This document shows, one piece after another, positions 1 to 7,067 of a stretch of DNA of 64,000 nucleotides. A program made the position numbers and the translations under genes. Each line of letters starts with the position of its first letter. Position 1 is the stretch's first letter. Location of the stretch: assembly GCF_021365465.1 (NCBI RefSeq), contig NZ_CP089932.1:1922001-1986000 (forward strand), written 5' to 3'. This DNA comes from Erwinia tracheiphila. Its GTDB lineage: Bacteria; Pseudomonadota; Gammaproteobacteria; Enterobacterales; Enterobacteriaceae. The notes beneath the pieces were generated by a model. The model saw only the letters and a program-made list of their open reading frames with translations. It searched no databases and was not told where the DNA came from.

Positions 1-155
1 CTTCCATTGCTGCCGGGCAATGTCATCAAGGTAAGCGGGCGGTTACCCTCGTCGGCGTTCAGATCGCGTTTTTCCTCAGTGGCTTTATCCATGATGGAAC
101 GCATCTGAGTTTTGAGGGCGTTTTTCTCCTGGCGGAGTTCAGGCAATTTTTTCAT
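1..155 (-). CDS. HK97-type major capsid protein, N-terminal fragment (runs off window)
   Basis: A reading frame starts at the ATG complementary to 153-155 and stays open to the window edge (51 codons). It encodes a lysine/glutamate-rich helical segment (begins MKKLPELRQEKNAL, later EEKRDLNADEGN) typical of the N-terminal scaffold-like delta domain of HK97-fold capsid proteins. Family assignment rests on this pattern only. The usual upstream head genes (protease, portal) are absent: an IS1-family element begins 250 bp upstream. It may be the start of an intact gene or a remnant; the window cannot tell. Confidence 0.55.
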   Translation of the reverse strand, partial: MKKLPELRQEKNALKTQMRSIMDKATEEKRDLNADEGNRPLTLMTLPGSNG

Positions 156-311
156 ATCGTGGTTTCTCGTAACGTTAAATGTTGAGACGTGAAACCAGTC
201 CGGGAATGGGGAGGCCGTCAGTAGTGAGGAACGCTATGTCAGGAGCGAGGCAAACCTGACGGCCGGTGGCGGCTCACGTCTGAGTGCCACACACCAGGAT
301 ATAGATGAAAA

Positions 312-343
312 ACAGAAAGAAAACCCCCGTCAGAGACGGGGGT
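312..343 (-). terminator. Rho-independent terminator-like hairpin
   Basis: A perfect 9-bp stem, ACCCCCGTC / GACGGGGGT (323-331 and 335-343), has a 3-nt loop and is followed on the minus strand by a T-rich tract (TTTTCTTTCTG). It lies between the IS1-family element and the capsid fragment and would end transcripts arriving from the IS side. The remaining bases of 156-405 hold no gene that I can see. Confidence 0.5.
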
Positions 344-420
344 AAGCACGGGTAATCATGGGTACGAATAATTTACAAAATTTGATACAGTGAGCAGGAA
401 AAATAGGTCTTGACGCAGAT

Positions 421-924
421 TTATTGATAATGATGAAGAGTAAGATACCAACCGATGATCTTATCGTGCATTTCCTCTGACTTCGAAAAGCAAATTGTTC
501 TGCGGGTCAGTCGTTTGATATGTGTGCGAAGATTAAGATTATGTCGTTCTGTCCGTTGGGTATATTTCTTGCTCACCACGTGGCTTGTTGCACTTAACAG
601 AACTTTATAAACTGGCCACGCATCTGTCATATAAAAGGCAAGGTTAAATTTGCTTAACAGGGCCAGCAATCGTCGCAGGGTCGGGGCATTTCTCGGGCCG
701 AAGACGTGGGCCAGAGCACGTTTGCGGATACGGTCATAAGCATAGAACAACCACCGGGGATTGCTTTTACACCGCACGTAAGACCATTGTTCACCGGCTT
801 CACAGCAGATAACAACCTCCGTTTCGGGGTCGATATTTTCAGCTACCTGCTTTGGCGAAATTTTTTTACGTGCTGCAGAACCGTATTGAGGCTGATACCG
901 AGGACCCGTGCGGTATCGCGACAT
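421..924 (-). CDS. insB: IS1-family InsB (catalytic transposase frame)
   Basis: The frame encodes a DDE transposase core: MTDAWPVY (the second catalytic Asp region), the conserved YTQRTERHNLNLR block ahead of the catalytic Glu, and the C-terminal LHDK/HDKIIGWYL-type end. The listed 167-aa frame begins upstream of the normal InsB start. In the family the protein is made as an InsA-InsB frameshift fusion. It ends 15 bp inside the element, as expected. Confidence 0.9.
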   Translation of the reverse strand: MSRYRTGPRYQPQYGSAARKKISPKQVAENIDPETEVVICCEAGEQWSYVRCKSNPRWLFYAYDRIRKRALAHVFGPRNAPTLRRLLALLSKFNLAFYMTDAWPVYKVLLSATSHVVSKKYTQRTERHNLNLRTHIKRLTRRTICFSKSEEMHDKIIGWYLTLHHYQ

Positions 925-1118
925 CCGGAACCATTCATGGCCATATTAACAATGGTCTGGTGTGTGTCTGGTTTGGCACCGGAGTAGCTAAAGTTGAGCA
1001 GAAAGGTCTTTGAACAATGCTTGCAGATGTAACGTTGGGCACCGGATGCTGAATGTCCGTTACATCGTACAGCATGAGTTTCATTGCACTGAGGGCAGAC
1101 GACATCAACTTTAGCCAT
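843..1118 (-). CDS. insA: IS1-family InsA (N-terminal transposase frame / repressor)
   Basis: This 91-residue protein has a zinc-ribbon (C-P-Q-C near residue 9 and C-K-H-C near residue 32) and a helix-turn-helix (GISLNTVLQHVKKF) that bind the IS1 ends. In IS1, InsA alone represses transposition, and a -1 frameshift on an A-rich tract fuses it to InsB to give the active transposase. The overlap with the downstream frame at 843-924 fits this arrangement. No internal stop is seen, so the element may still be active. Confidence 0.9.
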   Translation of the reverse strand: MAKVDVVCPQCNETHAVRCNGHSASGAQRYICKHCSKTFLLNFSYSGAKPDTHQTIVNMAMNGSGCRDTARVLGISLNTVLQHVKKFRQSR

Positions 1119-1186
1119 ATGTTACATCCAAAGCGCAAAGCATACGTGATCAGCAAGTCTGCGTCACGACCGCTTTTAGAGATGGA

Positions 1187-1206
1187 AGCCCACTTTTTTG
1201 TGGGCT
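1187..1206 (-). terminator. Hairpin after immunity gene 1
   Basis: AGCCCAC and GTGGGCT (1187-1193 and 1200-1206) form a 7-bp stem with a six-T loop just beyond the stop of the small membrane protein gene. The T-tract beyond the stem is poor, so termination is uncertain. A related hairpin with AGCCCAC/GTGGGCT stems lies after the second immunity gene near 3285-3303, followed on that side by TTTT, which supports a shared origin. Confidence 0.4.
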
Positions 1207-1216
1207 GTAATGATAA

Positions 1217-1606
1217 TTAAGAGGGAAAAAATATTTTTAATTTTATCATTAGTCCAATAAAACAAATAATAAAAGCAAATCCTATTCCTGTCAGAAATGT
1301 ATAATAAAAAGGTGCGACTGTGTAAATTAGATCTTTGTTTTTATCAGGGAAGTTGTACATTATGTTGTCCCTGTTCAGAAATGGTAATTTTTTTTTGCGT
1401 TGTAATCCAAAAAATAAATAAGCTATCACTGGTGCCCCAATAAATCCCATATTTGCATGATATGCATAAAACGTCGGAAGAATATTTTCTTTTTGTAATT
1501 TATCCAGTAAATGATGATAATTTTTGCGATTTAATCCGTATAAAAAAATACAGGTAATCAAACAAATGAGAGGAATTATAGCTATAAACATTGTGATGGA
1601 TTTCAT
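1217..1606 (-). CDS. Putative immunity protein 1 (small polytopic membrane protein)
   Basis: The 129-aa protein has a hydrophobic N-terminal segment (about residues 5-24), a second near residues 53-67 and a long C-terminal one (about 95-124). I do not recognise a named family. It overlaps the stop of the upstream effector-like gene by four bases (ATGA), implying translational coupling. It resembles the protein at 3304-3708 in layout (FYAYHANMGFIG against LYKFYGSMGFLG, then a basic KKK stretch). Inference: it is an inner-membrane immunity protein against the cognate membrane-acting toxin. A and T are enriched compared with the effector N-terminus. Confidence 0.55.
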   Translation of the reverse strand: MKSITMFIAIIPLICLITCIFLYGLNRKNYHHLLDKLQKENILPTFYAYHANMGFIGAPVIAYLFFGLQRKKKLPFLNRDNIMYNFPDKNKDLIYTVAPFYYTFLTGIGFAFIICFIGLMIKLKIFFPS

Positions 1607-2619
1607 TTTTTATTTCTCGAAATAATCAAAAAAATATCGACTAATGAATCGCTTGCCTGACTTCCAGCATAGCCAACGGCTAGCGAACCGACAGCAGCAC
1701 AAGCTACTCCCCCCACACCTACTGTGGCGATACCGATGGCAGCACATACTCCCAGTCCGGCAGCTGAACCGATTGCTCCTGTTCCTAGTCCTACCAGCGT
1801 TCCAGCGCCAAATTTTGAATATTGTCTGTAAGCTACTTTCCTGCATTGCCCCTCCCGTCCTGTCGTACAGGCATCAACCACATCATTCGTTGTACCCGCA
1901 AAAGAAAACCCAATACCAATATATCCCCCGGCCTTAAGGAATCGCGCCGCTCTGGCGGCATTACCGACATAATACGAATAGCCCGGAATACCACTCATTC
2001 CTACCGTAGACCATTCATGCACAATAGACTTGCTGGATAGATTTAACGCCCGCTTCATGCTTTCATACTGTCGAAATTTCACGGTATTCCGGGCAAGGGA
2101 TTTTAACAGCGGTTTGTTAACCAGCTCCTTCAGCTGATTGAGCAGCTGATTACGTTCAACGAAAAACTGCTGGCTGATCAGCGTTCCCTGTGTGCGGAAC
2201 TGGTTCTGATAGCTGGCCTCAATTTTTTTAAGCGTCTGCCCGATGCTGTTGAAGTATTTTTCACCGGCGTCCCCGGCGGTGCTGAAGACTTTTTCCCCGA
2301 TGCCGGTCAGCGCGGCAATGGTGCCGTAGTGTCTTTGCATAAACCCGGCGTCATCAGCGTCCACCCCGATAAGGGCCGCACTGGTGGCATTTTTGGTCTG
2401 TCGCAGCGTGGTAAGCATATGCGCGGTCAGGGAGGCGGGGGTGTCGGGGTCGGCCACAATCAGAATCTGTCCCGGCTTCAGATAAGGTGTATCCGCATTG
2501 AGTTTCATAAAGAGGCTGGCAGCAGGGGAACGAACATCCCTGAACAGTTGCCGCGCCTGAGTATCCAGCGATCCCTGCCTTTCAACGATACAGTATCCGG
2601 GGGCAATATTACGGGCCAT
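1603..2619 (-). CDS. Putative antibacterial effector 1, glycine-zipper C-terminus
   Basis: This 338-aa protein has a modular look. Residues 1-60 contain a LysM-like pattern (ADTPYLKPGQILIVADPD). Residues 80-200 are helical and probably coiled. The last ~95 residues are a glycine/alanine-rich membrane-active segment (GTLVGLGTGAIGSAAGLGVC and following) with regularly spaced glycines, resembling glycine-zipper or pore-forming toxin domains. There is no signal peptide. Residues 1-240 are almost identical to the effector at 3710-4708, whereas the C-terminal part differs, and each copy has its own small membrane-protein partner. That is the pattern of polymorphic toxin/immunity modules, for instance type VI secretion cargo. 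Function is inferred; delivery route unknown. Confidence 0.6.
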   Translation of the reverse strand: MARNIAPGYCIVERQGSLDTQARQLFRDVRSPAASLFMKLNADTPYLKPGQILIVADPDTPASLTAHMLTTLRQTKNATSAALIGVDADDAGFMQRHYGTIAALTGIGEKVFSTAGDAGEKYFNSIGQTLKKIEASYQNQFRTQGTLISQQFFVERNQLLNQLKELVNKPLLKSLARNTVKFRQYESMKRALNLSSKSIVHEWSTVGMSGIPGYSYYVGNAARAARFLKAGGYIGIGFSFAGTTNDVVDACTTGREGQCRKVAYRQYSKFGAGTLVGLGTGAIGSAAGLGVCAAIGIATVGVGGVACAAVGSLAVGYAGSQASDSLVDIFLIISRNKK

Positions 2620-2700
2620 GAGTCCTTTCTCCGTCCGGGTGGATGTCAGTGATGATTGCCGTGGGTGGGTCCTGCCACGGGTTTAATCAAAACCGCGGTA

Positions 2701-2729
2701 AATATAAATAATTCTGCTGCGTTACGCAA
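2701..2729 (-). promoter_or_regulatory. Predicted promoter of effector gene 1
   Basis: Read on the minus strand, TTGCGT (2729-2724), a 17-bp spacer and TATATT (2706-2701) make a good sigma70 match about 80 bp ahead of the effector start. A GGAG lies about 10 bases before its ATG. The leader can form a small hairpin (CCGTGG/CCACGG near 2660-2681). The same sequence recurs at copy 2. Confidence 0.45.
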
Positions 2730-2783
2730 AACGTGTTGTAATTCTGCCAGGAGTGGTTACCATGACACACCGCTTAACATTAA

Positions 2784-2808
2784 AACGCCGCCAGTCGGCG
2801 GGGTTTTT
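2784..2808 (+). terminator. Terminator-like hairpin in repeat copy 1
   Basis: CGCCG-CCAGT-CGGCG followed by GGGGTTTTTT reads as a plus-strand terminator just upstream of the divergent effector promoter. A 35-codon ORF starting at ATG 2761 runs through it, but its start codon is ACG in copy 2, so I do not call it a gene. Confidence 0.5.
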
Positions 2809-2904
2809 TGCTTTCTGGGGGCGTAATCCCATTACATGTAACCCCTGGCAGCACCACTCCTGTTCTTAATTTGATAATAGTGGGATAGCAGCTACAAAAA
2901 TCGT

Positions 2905-3121
2905 TATACCTCCTGTCAGGTTAGCTGGTCCGATCCGCAGAATCATTGCAGCGACACGGTGGAGGGTGTTTACGATTCTGACCTGGTTAACCGCTACAGC
3001 GTGAATGAAACCTCACTGAGCGCGATTGGTTGTACCTCGCAGAGTGAAGCGCACCGGCGTGGGCACCGGGCAATTCTGTCCAATGCCAAAGACGGCACCG
3101 TTTCTTTTGGCGTGGGGCTGG
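2905..3121 (+). pseudogene. Tail-tip protein J fragment 1
   Basis: The frame around the apparent start at 2959 is open upstream to at least 2905 and reads QVSWSDPQNHCSDT, then VYDSDLVNRYSVNETSLSAI, then CTSQSEAHRRG. This is the conserved central part of lambda-type host-specificity protein J (central tail fibre). Only about 70 residues remain of a protein normally over 1,000 long. It stops abruptly at 3121 and is fused in frame to an unrelated sequence, so it is a recombination remnant. Confidence 0.8.
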
Positions 3122-3270
3122 AGCACCCCATCCGGGATATTTCAACGCGGGCGACAGGCAGAAAGCTGAAGCTGCCAGAGGACATGATCCGCATAAAGTT
3201 TCAGATGGCTGAGGGGTTTATAGATGGGTGTCTGGCAATGCTCGATGTTGAGCTGGAGATGGGCAGTTAA
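3122..3270 (+). pseudogene. Phage antiterminator Q (82-like family) 3' fragment
   Basis: In frame with the J fragment, the last ~40 codons encode IRIKFQMAEGFIDGCLAMLD followed by VELEM. This matches, from memory, the C-terminal end of a lambdoid Q antiterminator family distinct from the Q copies at 45879 and 54520. The N-terminal part of the gene is missing. The joined 103-aa ORF is therefore a chimera of two phage gene fragments and is unlikely to be functional. Confidence 0.65.
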
Positions 3271-3303
3271 TCCAATGGAGAAAACAGCCCACACAGTGGG
3301 CTT

Positions 3304-3708
3304 TTAGATTTGCGTGATTACCGCTTTTATCAAGCTAATTACAACAAAAACTGCATACAAAAACAGCGCGGAAATTGAAAGATAATAATAATTATCAATC
3401 CACTTCGTAAGGCTTATATCGATACCTTTTAGGAATTCTGAAACAGTAATCTGTTCTTTTGGTTGGAAGATTATTTTTTTACCTTTTTTAAGTCTTGAGA
3501 AAAAATAAGACATTCCAAAAGAACCCAAAAAACCCATAGACCCGTAAAATTTATAAAGTGGTGGTAGTTCAAATTTACTATTGTGATACATGGATAACAA
3601 AGTGTTGTATTTCTCGTTATTGATAGAAAAAATCACAAACTGTAGAACAGTAATAAAGAAAGGGACGATGGCACATCCCATAGCTATATAAAAAAGAATA
3701 TTTTTCAT
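3304..3708 (-). CDS. Putative immunity protein 2 (small polytopic membrane protein)
   Basis: The 134-aa protein has hydrophobic segments at about residues 4-28, 55-70 and 108-132, with a basic loop (SRLKKGKKIIF). It lies one base downstream of effector 2. Its similarity to the 129-aa protein at 1217 is visible but low in identity, as expected for partners that diverged with their toxins. The assignment as immunity protein is inferred from pairing and topology only. Confidence 0.55.
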   Translation of the reverse strand: MKNILFYIAMGCAIVPFFITVLQFVIFSINNEKYNTLLSMYHNSKFELPPLYKFYGSMGFLGSFGMSYFFSRLKKGKKIIFQPKEQITVSEFLKGIDISLTKWIDNYYYLSISALFLYAVFVVISLIKAVITQI

Positions 3709-3709
3709 G

Positions 3710-4708
3710 CTATTTTAACCAAAGGTTCATAAGATAATCGCTTGCTGAACTTGCAACAGCCCCACCGACTAACGAACCCACAGCAGCGCAAGCAACTCCT
3801 CCCGCACCAGCGGTGGCTATTCCGACCGCAACGCAAACGCCCATACCAGCAGATGCACCCAGAGCGCCTCCAGCCATGCCAGCGAATGTACCACTTGTGA
3901 ATTTAGCATATTCTTTAAATGCATATTTGCCACACTCTCCCTCTCGCCCTGTTGTACAGTTATTAATAACCTTATTGGTGGTTCCTGCAAAAGAAAACCC
4001 AATACCAATATATCCCCCGGCCTTAAGGAATCGCGCCGCTCTGGCGGCATTACCGACATAATACGAATAGCCCGGAATACCACTCATCCCGCCCGTTGAC
4101 CATTCATGCACAATAGACTTGCTGGATAGATTTAACGCCCGCTTCATGCTTTCATACTGCCGAAATTTCACGGTATTCCGGGCAAGGGATTTTAACAGCG
4201 GTTTGTTAACCAGCTCCTTCAGCTGATTGAGCAGCTGATTACGTTCAACGAAAAACTGCTGGCTGATCAGCGTTCCCTGTGTGCGGAACTGGTTCTGATA
4301 GCTGGCCTCAATTTTTTTAAGCGTCTGCCCGATGCTGTTGAAGTATTTTTCACCGGCGTCCCCGGCGGTGCTGAAGACTTTTTCCCCGATGCCGGTCAGC
4401 GCGGCAATAGTACCGTAATGTCTTTGCATAAACCCGGCGTCATCAGCGTCCACCCCGATAAGGGCCGCACTGGTGGCATTTTTGGCCTGCCGCAGCGTGG
4501 TAAGCATATGCGCGGTCAGGGAGGCGGGGGTGTCGGGGTCGGCCACAATCAGAATCTGTCCCGGCTTCAGATAAGGCGTATCCGCATTGAGTTTCATAAA
4601 GAGGCTGGCAGCAGGGGAACGAACATCCCTGAACAGTTGCCGCGCCTGGGTATCCAGCGATCCCTGCCTTTCAACGATACAGTATCCGGGGGCAATATTA
4701 CGGGCCAT
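3710..4708 (-). CDS. Putative antibacterial effector 2, glycine-zipper C-terminus
   Basis: The 332-aa protein shares its first 240 residues with effector 1 almost exactly (only a few substitutions, such as T to A and V to G). The last ~90 residues diverge (GTFAGMAGGALGASAGMGVC and following) while keeping the spaced glycines and two cysteine positions (the CTTGRE block and VACAAVGS). This is what replacement of a toxic tip with its immunity gene, or duplication and drift, would give. There is no signal sequence or obvious enzyme motif. A membrane-disrupting role is the best guess. Confidence 0.6.
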   Translation of the reverse strand: MARNIAPGYCIVERQGSLDTQARQLFRDVRSPAASLFMKLNADTPYLKPGQILIVADPDTPASLTAHMLTTLRQAKNATSAALIGVDADDAGFMQRHYGTIAALTGIGEKVFSTAGDAGEKYFNSIGQTLKKIEASYQNQFRTQGTLISQQFFVERNQLLNQLKELVNKPLLKSLARNTVKFRQYESMKRALNLSSKSIVHEWSTGGMSGIPGYSYYVGNAARAARFLKAGGYIGIGFSFAGTTNKVINNCTTGREGECGKYAFKEYAKFTSGTFAGMAGGALGASAGMGVCVAVGIATAGAGGVACAAVGSLVGGAVASSASDYLMNLWLK

Positions 4709-5210
4709 GAGTCCTTTCTCCGTCCGGGTGGATGTCAGTGATGATTGCCGTGGGTGGGTCCTTCCACGGGTTTAATCAAAACCGCGGTAAATATAAATAA
4801 TTCTGCTGCGTTACGCAAAACGTGTTGTAACTCTGCCAGGAGTGGTTACCACGACACACCGCTTAACATTAAAACGCCGCCAGTCGGCGGGGTTTTTTGC
4901 TTTCTGGGGGCGTAATCCCATTACATGTAACCCCTGGCAGCACCACTCCTGTTCTTAATTTGATAATAGTGGGATAGCAGCTACAAAAATCGTTATACCT
5001 CCTGTCAGGTCAGCTGGTCCGATCCGCAGAATCATTGCAGCGACACGGTGGAGGGTGTTTACGATTCTGACCTGGTTAACCGCTACAGCGTGAATGAAAC
5101 TTCACTGAGCGCGATTGGTTGTACCTCGCAGAGTGAAGCGCACCGGCGTGGGCACCGGGCAATTCTGTCCAATGCCAAAGACGGCACCGTTTCTTTTGGC
5201 GTGGGGCTGG
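3987..5210. repeat. 1.22-kb direct repeat, copy 2
   Basis: This is the second copy of the 1898-3121 repeat. The promoter equivalent lies at 4790-4818 and the terminator hairpin at about 4873-4897. Unlike copy 1, the tail-tip fragment here continues beyond the repeat for at least 40 more codons, so copy 2 retains the older junction and copy 1 is the derived duplicate, cut at 3121. Confidence 0.95.
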
Positions 5211-5390
5211 ATGGCTATATTCCGCTGCCTGCTGAAATCATTGGCGTGGCCGATCCGTTCAGGGCTGGCAAACAAAACGGTGGGCGCGTCAGTGCGGTAA
5301 ATAATCTCAACATCATGCCGGACCGTGCCGTTGACAACGATGACGGCACGTTTAAAACAGGACGCAACCCCACGGACAGAGGAAAACAGG
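4994..5390 (+). pseudogene. Tail-tip protein J fragment 2
   Basis: It carries the same J segment as fragment 1 and continues through GLDGYIPLPAEIIGVADPFR and GKQNGGRVSAV, again characteristic of lambda-type J. After about residue 90 the similarity fades and the sequence enters a degenerate transposase. No start, no tail-fibre C-terminus and no neighbouring tail genes (such as K or I) remain. Confidence 0.75.
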
Positions 5391-5399
5391 GCGTAAAGC

Positions 5400-5804
5400 G
5401 CACTGATGACAGATGCCGGGGGGCTTCCTCTGTCACGGGTCGCAGCAGCAAACATGCATGACATCAAACTGGTAGCGGACACACCCGATGCTCTTAAGGC
5501 AGGACGCCCGGGGCAAAAAAACGGACTCTGCCCGGACAAAGGCGCCGAAGCGCCCGGGCTGAAAACAGACCGGTTGAGCTGTCTTGACGAGCCTTATATC
5601 CCGTCGCGTAAAGAGGGATCAGATGCCAGTAAAACCACGAACTTCAGGTCCTGTCGCCGGGCCGTCAGGAGGAGGCACAGCCGGATGAACCGGTTTCGCC
5701 GGGTCCTGACCCGACGGGAAAAGACGTCTGAGAATGACGGGACCCTGTTGCATTTTTCCTGTGGTCTGATTGTCTGGAATAAAGTCCTGTTGAGACAGGC
5801 TATT
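5400..5804 (+). pseudogene. Degenerate IS5-type transposase remnant
   Basis: The frame at 5406-5828 reads DAGGLPLSRVAAANMHDIKL early and HSRMNRFRRVLTRREK then LIVWNKVLL later. These are motifs of the C-terminal half of IS5-family (DDE_Tnp_1-like) transposases. The N-terminal half is missing and several conserved residues are changed, so it is an old fragment. The intact IS at 5806 is inserted at its end. Confidence 0.6.
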
Positions 5805-5865
5805 AGGCTGTGTCCCTTAATCTCCTGAGCTATAGTAACTGTCTGTTTCCACAAAACATTGAACT

Positions 5866-6315
5866 ATGGCTCGCTACGACCTCCCCGATGAAGCATGGGC
5901 TCTCATCCAGCCACTATTACCTACTGAACCAGCAATACCAGAGGCCGGACGTCCATGGGCAGAACATCGTATGATCATCAACGGCATGTTCTGGGTGCTG
6001 TGTTCAGGCGCACCCTGGCGTGATTTGCCTGAGCGATATGGTTCATGGAAGACCGTTTACAACCGTTTTAACCGGTGGTCAAAGTCAGGAGTGATTAACA
6101 TTATTTTCAATAAGTTACTATCGTTTCTTGACGCTCATGGCCTTGTTGACTGGTCAGCGACGGCGCTGGATGGCAGTAATATCCGGGCGCTCAGATGTGC
6201 CGCCTGCGCGCAAAAAAACATCCCGATATCACCGGAGATAACAGCCCGGGTCGCTCTCGCGGTGGTTTTGGCACCAAAATCCATCTGGCGACAGACGGAA
6301 GCAGCCTTCCATTAA
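5866..6315 (+). CDS. IS5-family transposase, frame A (N-terminal)
   Basis: The 149-aa frame begins MARYDLPDEAWALIQPLLP and includes GMFWVLCSGAPWRDLPERYG, the conserved N-terminal DUF4096-like region of IS427-group transposases, then LDGSNIRA containing the first catalytic Asp. The correct product is probably made by a programmed frameshift into the next frame around 6200-6240, near the run of A residues in cgcaaaaaaac. Residues beyond about 110 of this frame are therefore not translated in the fusion. Confidence 0.85.
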   Translation: MARYDLPDEAWALIQPLLPTEPAIPEAGRPWAEHRMIINGMFWVLCSGAPWRDLPERYGSWKTVYNRFNRWSKSGVINIIFNKLLSFLDAHGLVDWSATALDGSNIRALRCAACAQKNIPISPEITARVALAVVLAPKSIWRQTEAAFH

Positions 6316-6710
6316 ACATCGTGCTGAGTCCCGGCCAGGCCCATGAAAGCCAGTTCGCACAACGTCTTCTGGATGGCATTGGTGTTCAGCGGCAGAACGG
6401 CAGCATGAAGCGACGTGGTCATGCCGTACTGGCTGATAAAGCCTGCTCCGGACATGCGTTACGTAACGAGCTGAAAAGCAAAGGTATAAAAACTGTCATC
6501 CCTCGCAAATCAAATGAGAAAATGGCCTCGGATGGTTGCTCACAACCCGACCGTGATGCTTACCGCAATAGCAACGTAGTTGAACGTTGCTTTGGTCGCC
6601 TGAAAGAATATCGTCGCATTGCCACACGCTACGATAAAACGGCGAGGAATTATCTGGCGATGGTGAAGCTGGGCTGCATACGATTGTTTTACAAAAGGTT
6701 ATGCAATTAA
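6195..6710 (+). CDS. IS5-family transposase, frame B (C-terminal catalytic part)
   Basis: The frame encodes SRGGFGTKIHLATDG, LSPGQAHES and LADKACSGHALRNEL (second catalytic Asp region) and NVVERCFGRLKEYRRIATRY (the Glu-containing Y-2-R-3-E-like block). Its listed start lies inside frame A, with an overlap of about 120 bases that suits translational frameshifting. No internal stop interrupts it. Confidence 0.85.
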   Translation: MCRLRAKKHPDITGDNSPGRSRGGFGTKIHLATDGSSLPLNIVLSPGQAHESQFAQRLLDGIGVQRQNGSMKRRGHAVLADKACSGHALRNELKSKGIKTVIPRKSNEKMASDGCSQPDRDAYRNSNVVERCFGRLKEYRRIATRYDKTARNYLAMVKLGCIRLFYKRLCN

Positions 6711-6721
6711 GGGACACAGCC

Positions 6722-7067
6722 TAGAAACCAGTTCCTTTGATATCCCCCGTCTTATGCCTGACGATGCTGCCTTCAGGGTATCTGGCCATGTTTATCACTC
6801 CCGCGTCGATAACCTGGCATGCAGGTCATGGCATAGTTTGCTGTGTTGTGGCGTCGTGCGCCGATAAAACAGGTTACGCCCGTCAACGATGAACAAGCGC
6901 ACAATAATCGCGTGTTTTCTATTCGATGATGGCATTTTTGCCCTGACAACCTGTTTACTGACAAAACAATCGTGCAGAGTCTGTAGTCTGGAGGTTCCAT
7001 AACGCCGGGCTTCCCTTTATCATCTTCGATCACTTTTTGACTTTATCCACGCCAGAAGACGGATTAC
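6722..7067. other. Non-coding remnant between IS and lolC
   Basis: No convincing gene is seen here. Short frames on both strands carry no family signature, and the stretch is probably decayed insertion or phage sequence. The last ~40 bases form the leader of lolC; the ribosome-binding site is a weak ACGGA 5-6 bases before ATG 7068. Confidence 0.5.

Larger units (their letters stand above)
406..1171 (-). mobile_element. IS1-family insertion sequence (766 bp)
   Basis: Imperfect terminal inverted repeats are visible: GGTCTTGACGCAGATTTATT from 406 and GGTCGTGACGCAGACTTGCT read leftward from 1171. Between them lie the two overlapping frames of an IS1 transposase. The size fits the family (about 770 bp). 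The 8-9 bp flanking the two ends are not identical, so there is no target duplication, which suggests that an adjacent deletion or recombination followed insertion. The proteins differ from canonical IS1 and are closer to the ISKpn14-like branch; this is from memory, not a search. Confidence 0.9.
1898..3121. repeat. 1.22-kb direct repeat, copy 1
   Basis: Bases 1898-3121 match 3987-5210 at a constant offset of 2089 with only scattered substitutions. The repeat spans codons 1-240 of the effector gene, its promoter and leader, a terminator, a short non-coding stretch and a fragment of a phage tail-tip gene. The left boundary falls where the toxin C-terminus starts to diverge; the right boundary is the junction between the tail-tip fragment and unrelated sequence. 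Confidence 0.95.
5806..6721 (+). mobile_element. IS5-family (IS427-like) insertion sequence (916 bp)
   Basis: Terminal inverted repeats are GGCTGTGTCCCTTAA at 5806-5820 and its complement TTAAGGGACACAGCC ending at 6721. A TA dinucleotide flanks both ends (5804-5805 and 6722-6723), fitting the short target duplications of this group. Two overlapping frames on the plus strand encode the transposase. The element appears complete and recent. Confidence 0.85.

Noticed and set aside
2761..2868. 35-codon ORF starting MTHRLTLKRRQSAGFFAFWG
   Set aside because: It runs through a terminator hairpin and its start codon is ACG in the otherwise identical second repeat copy, so it is not conserved as a gene.
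5406..5828. 140-aa ORF as an intact phage or host gene
   Set aside because: It contains only degraded C-terminal transposase motifs and has no plausible start region.
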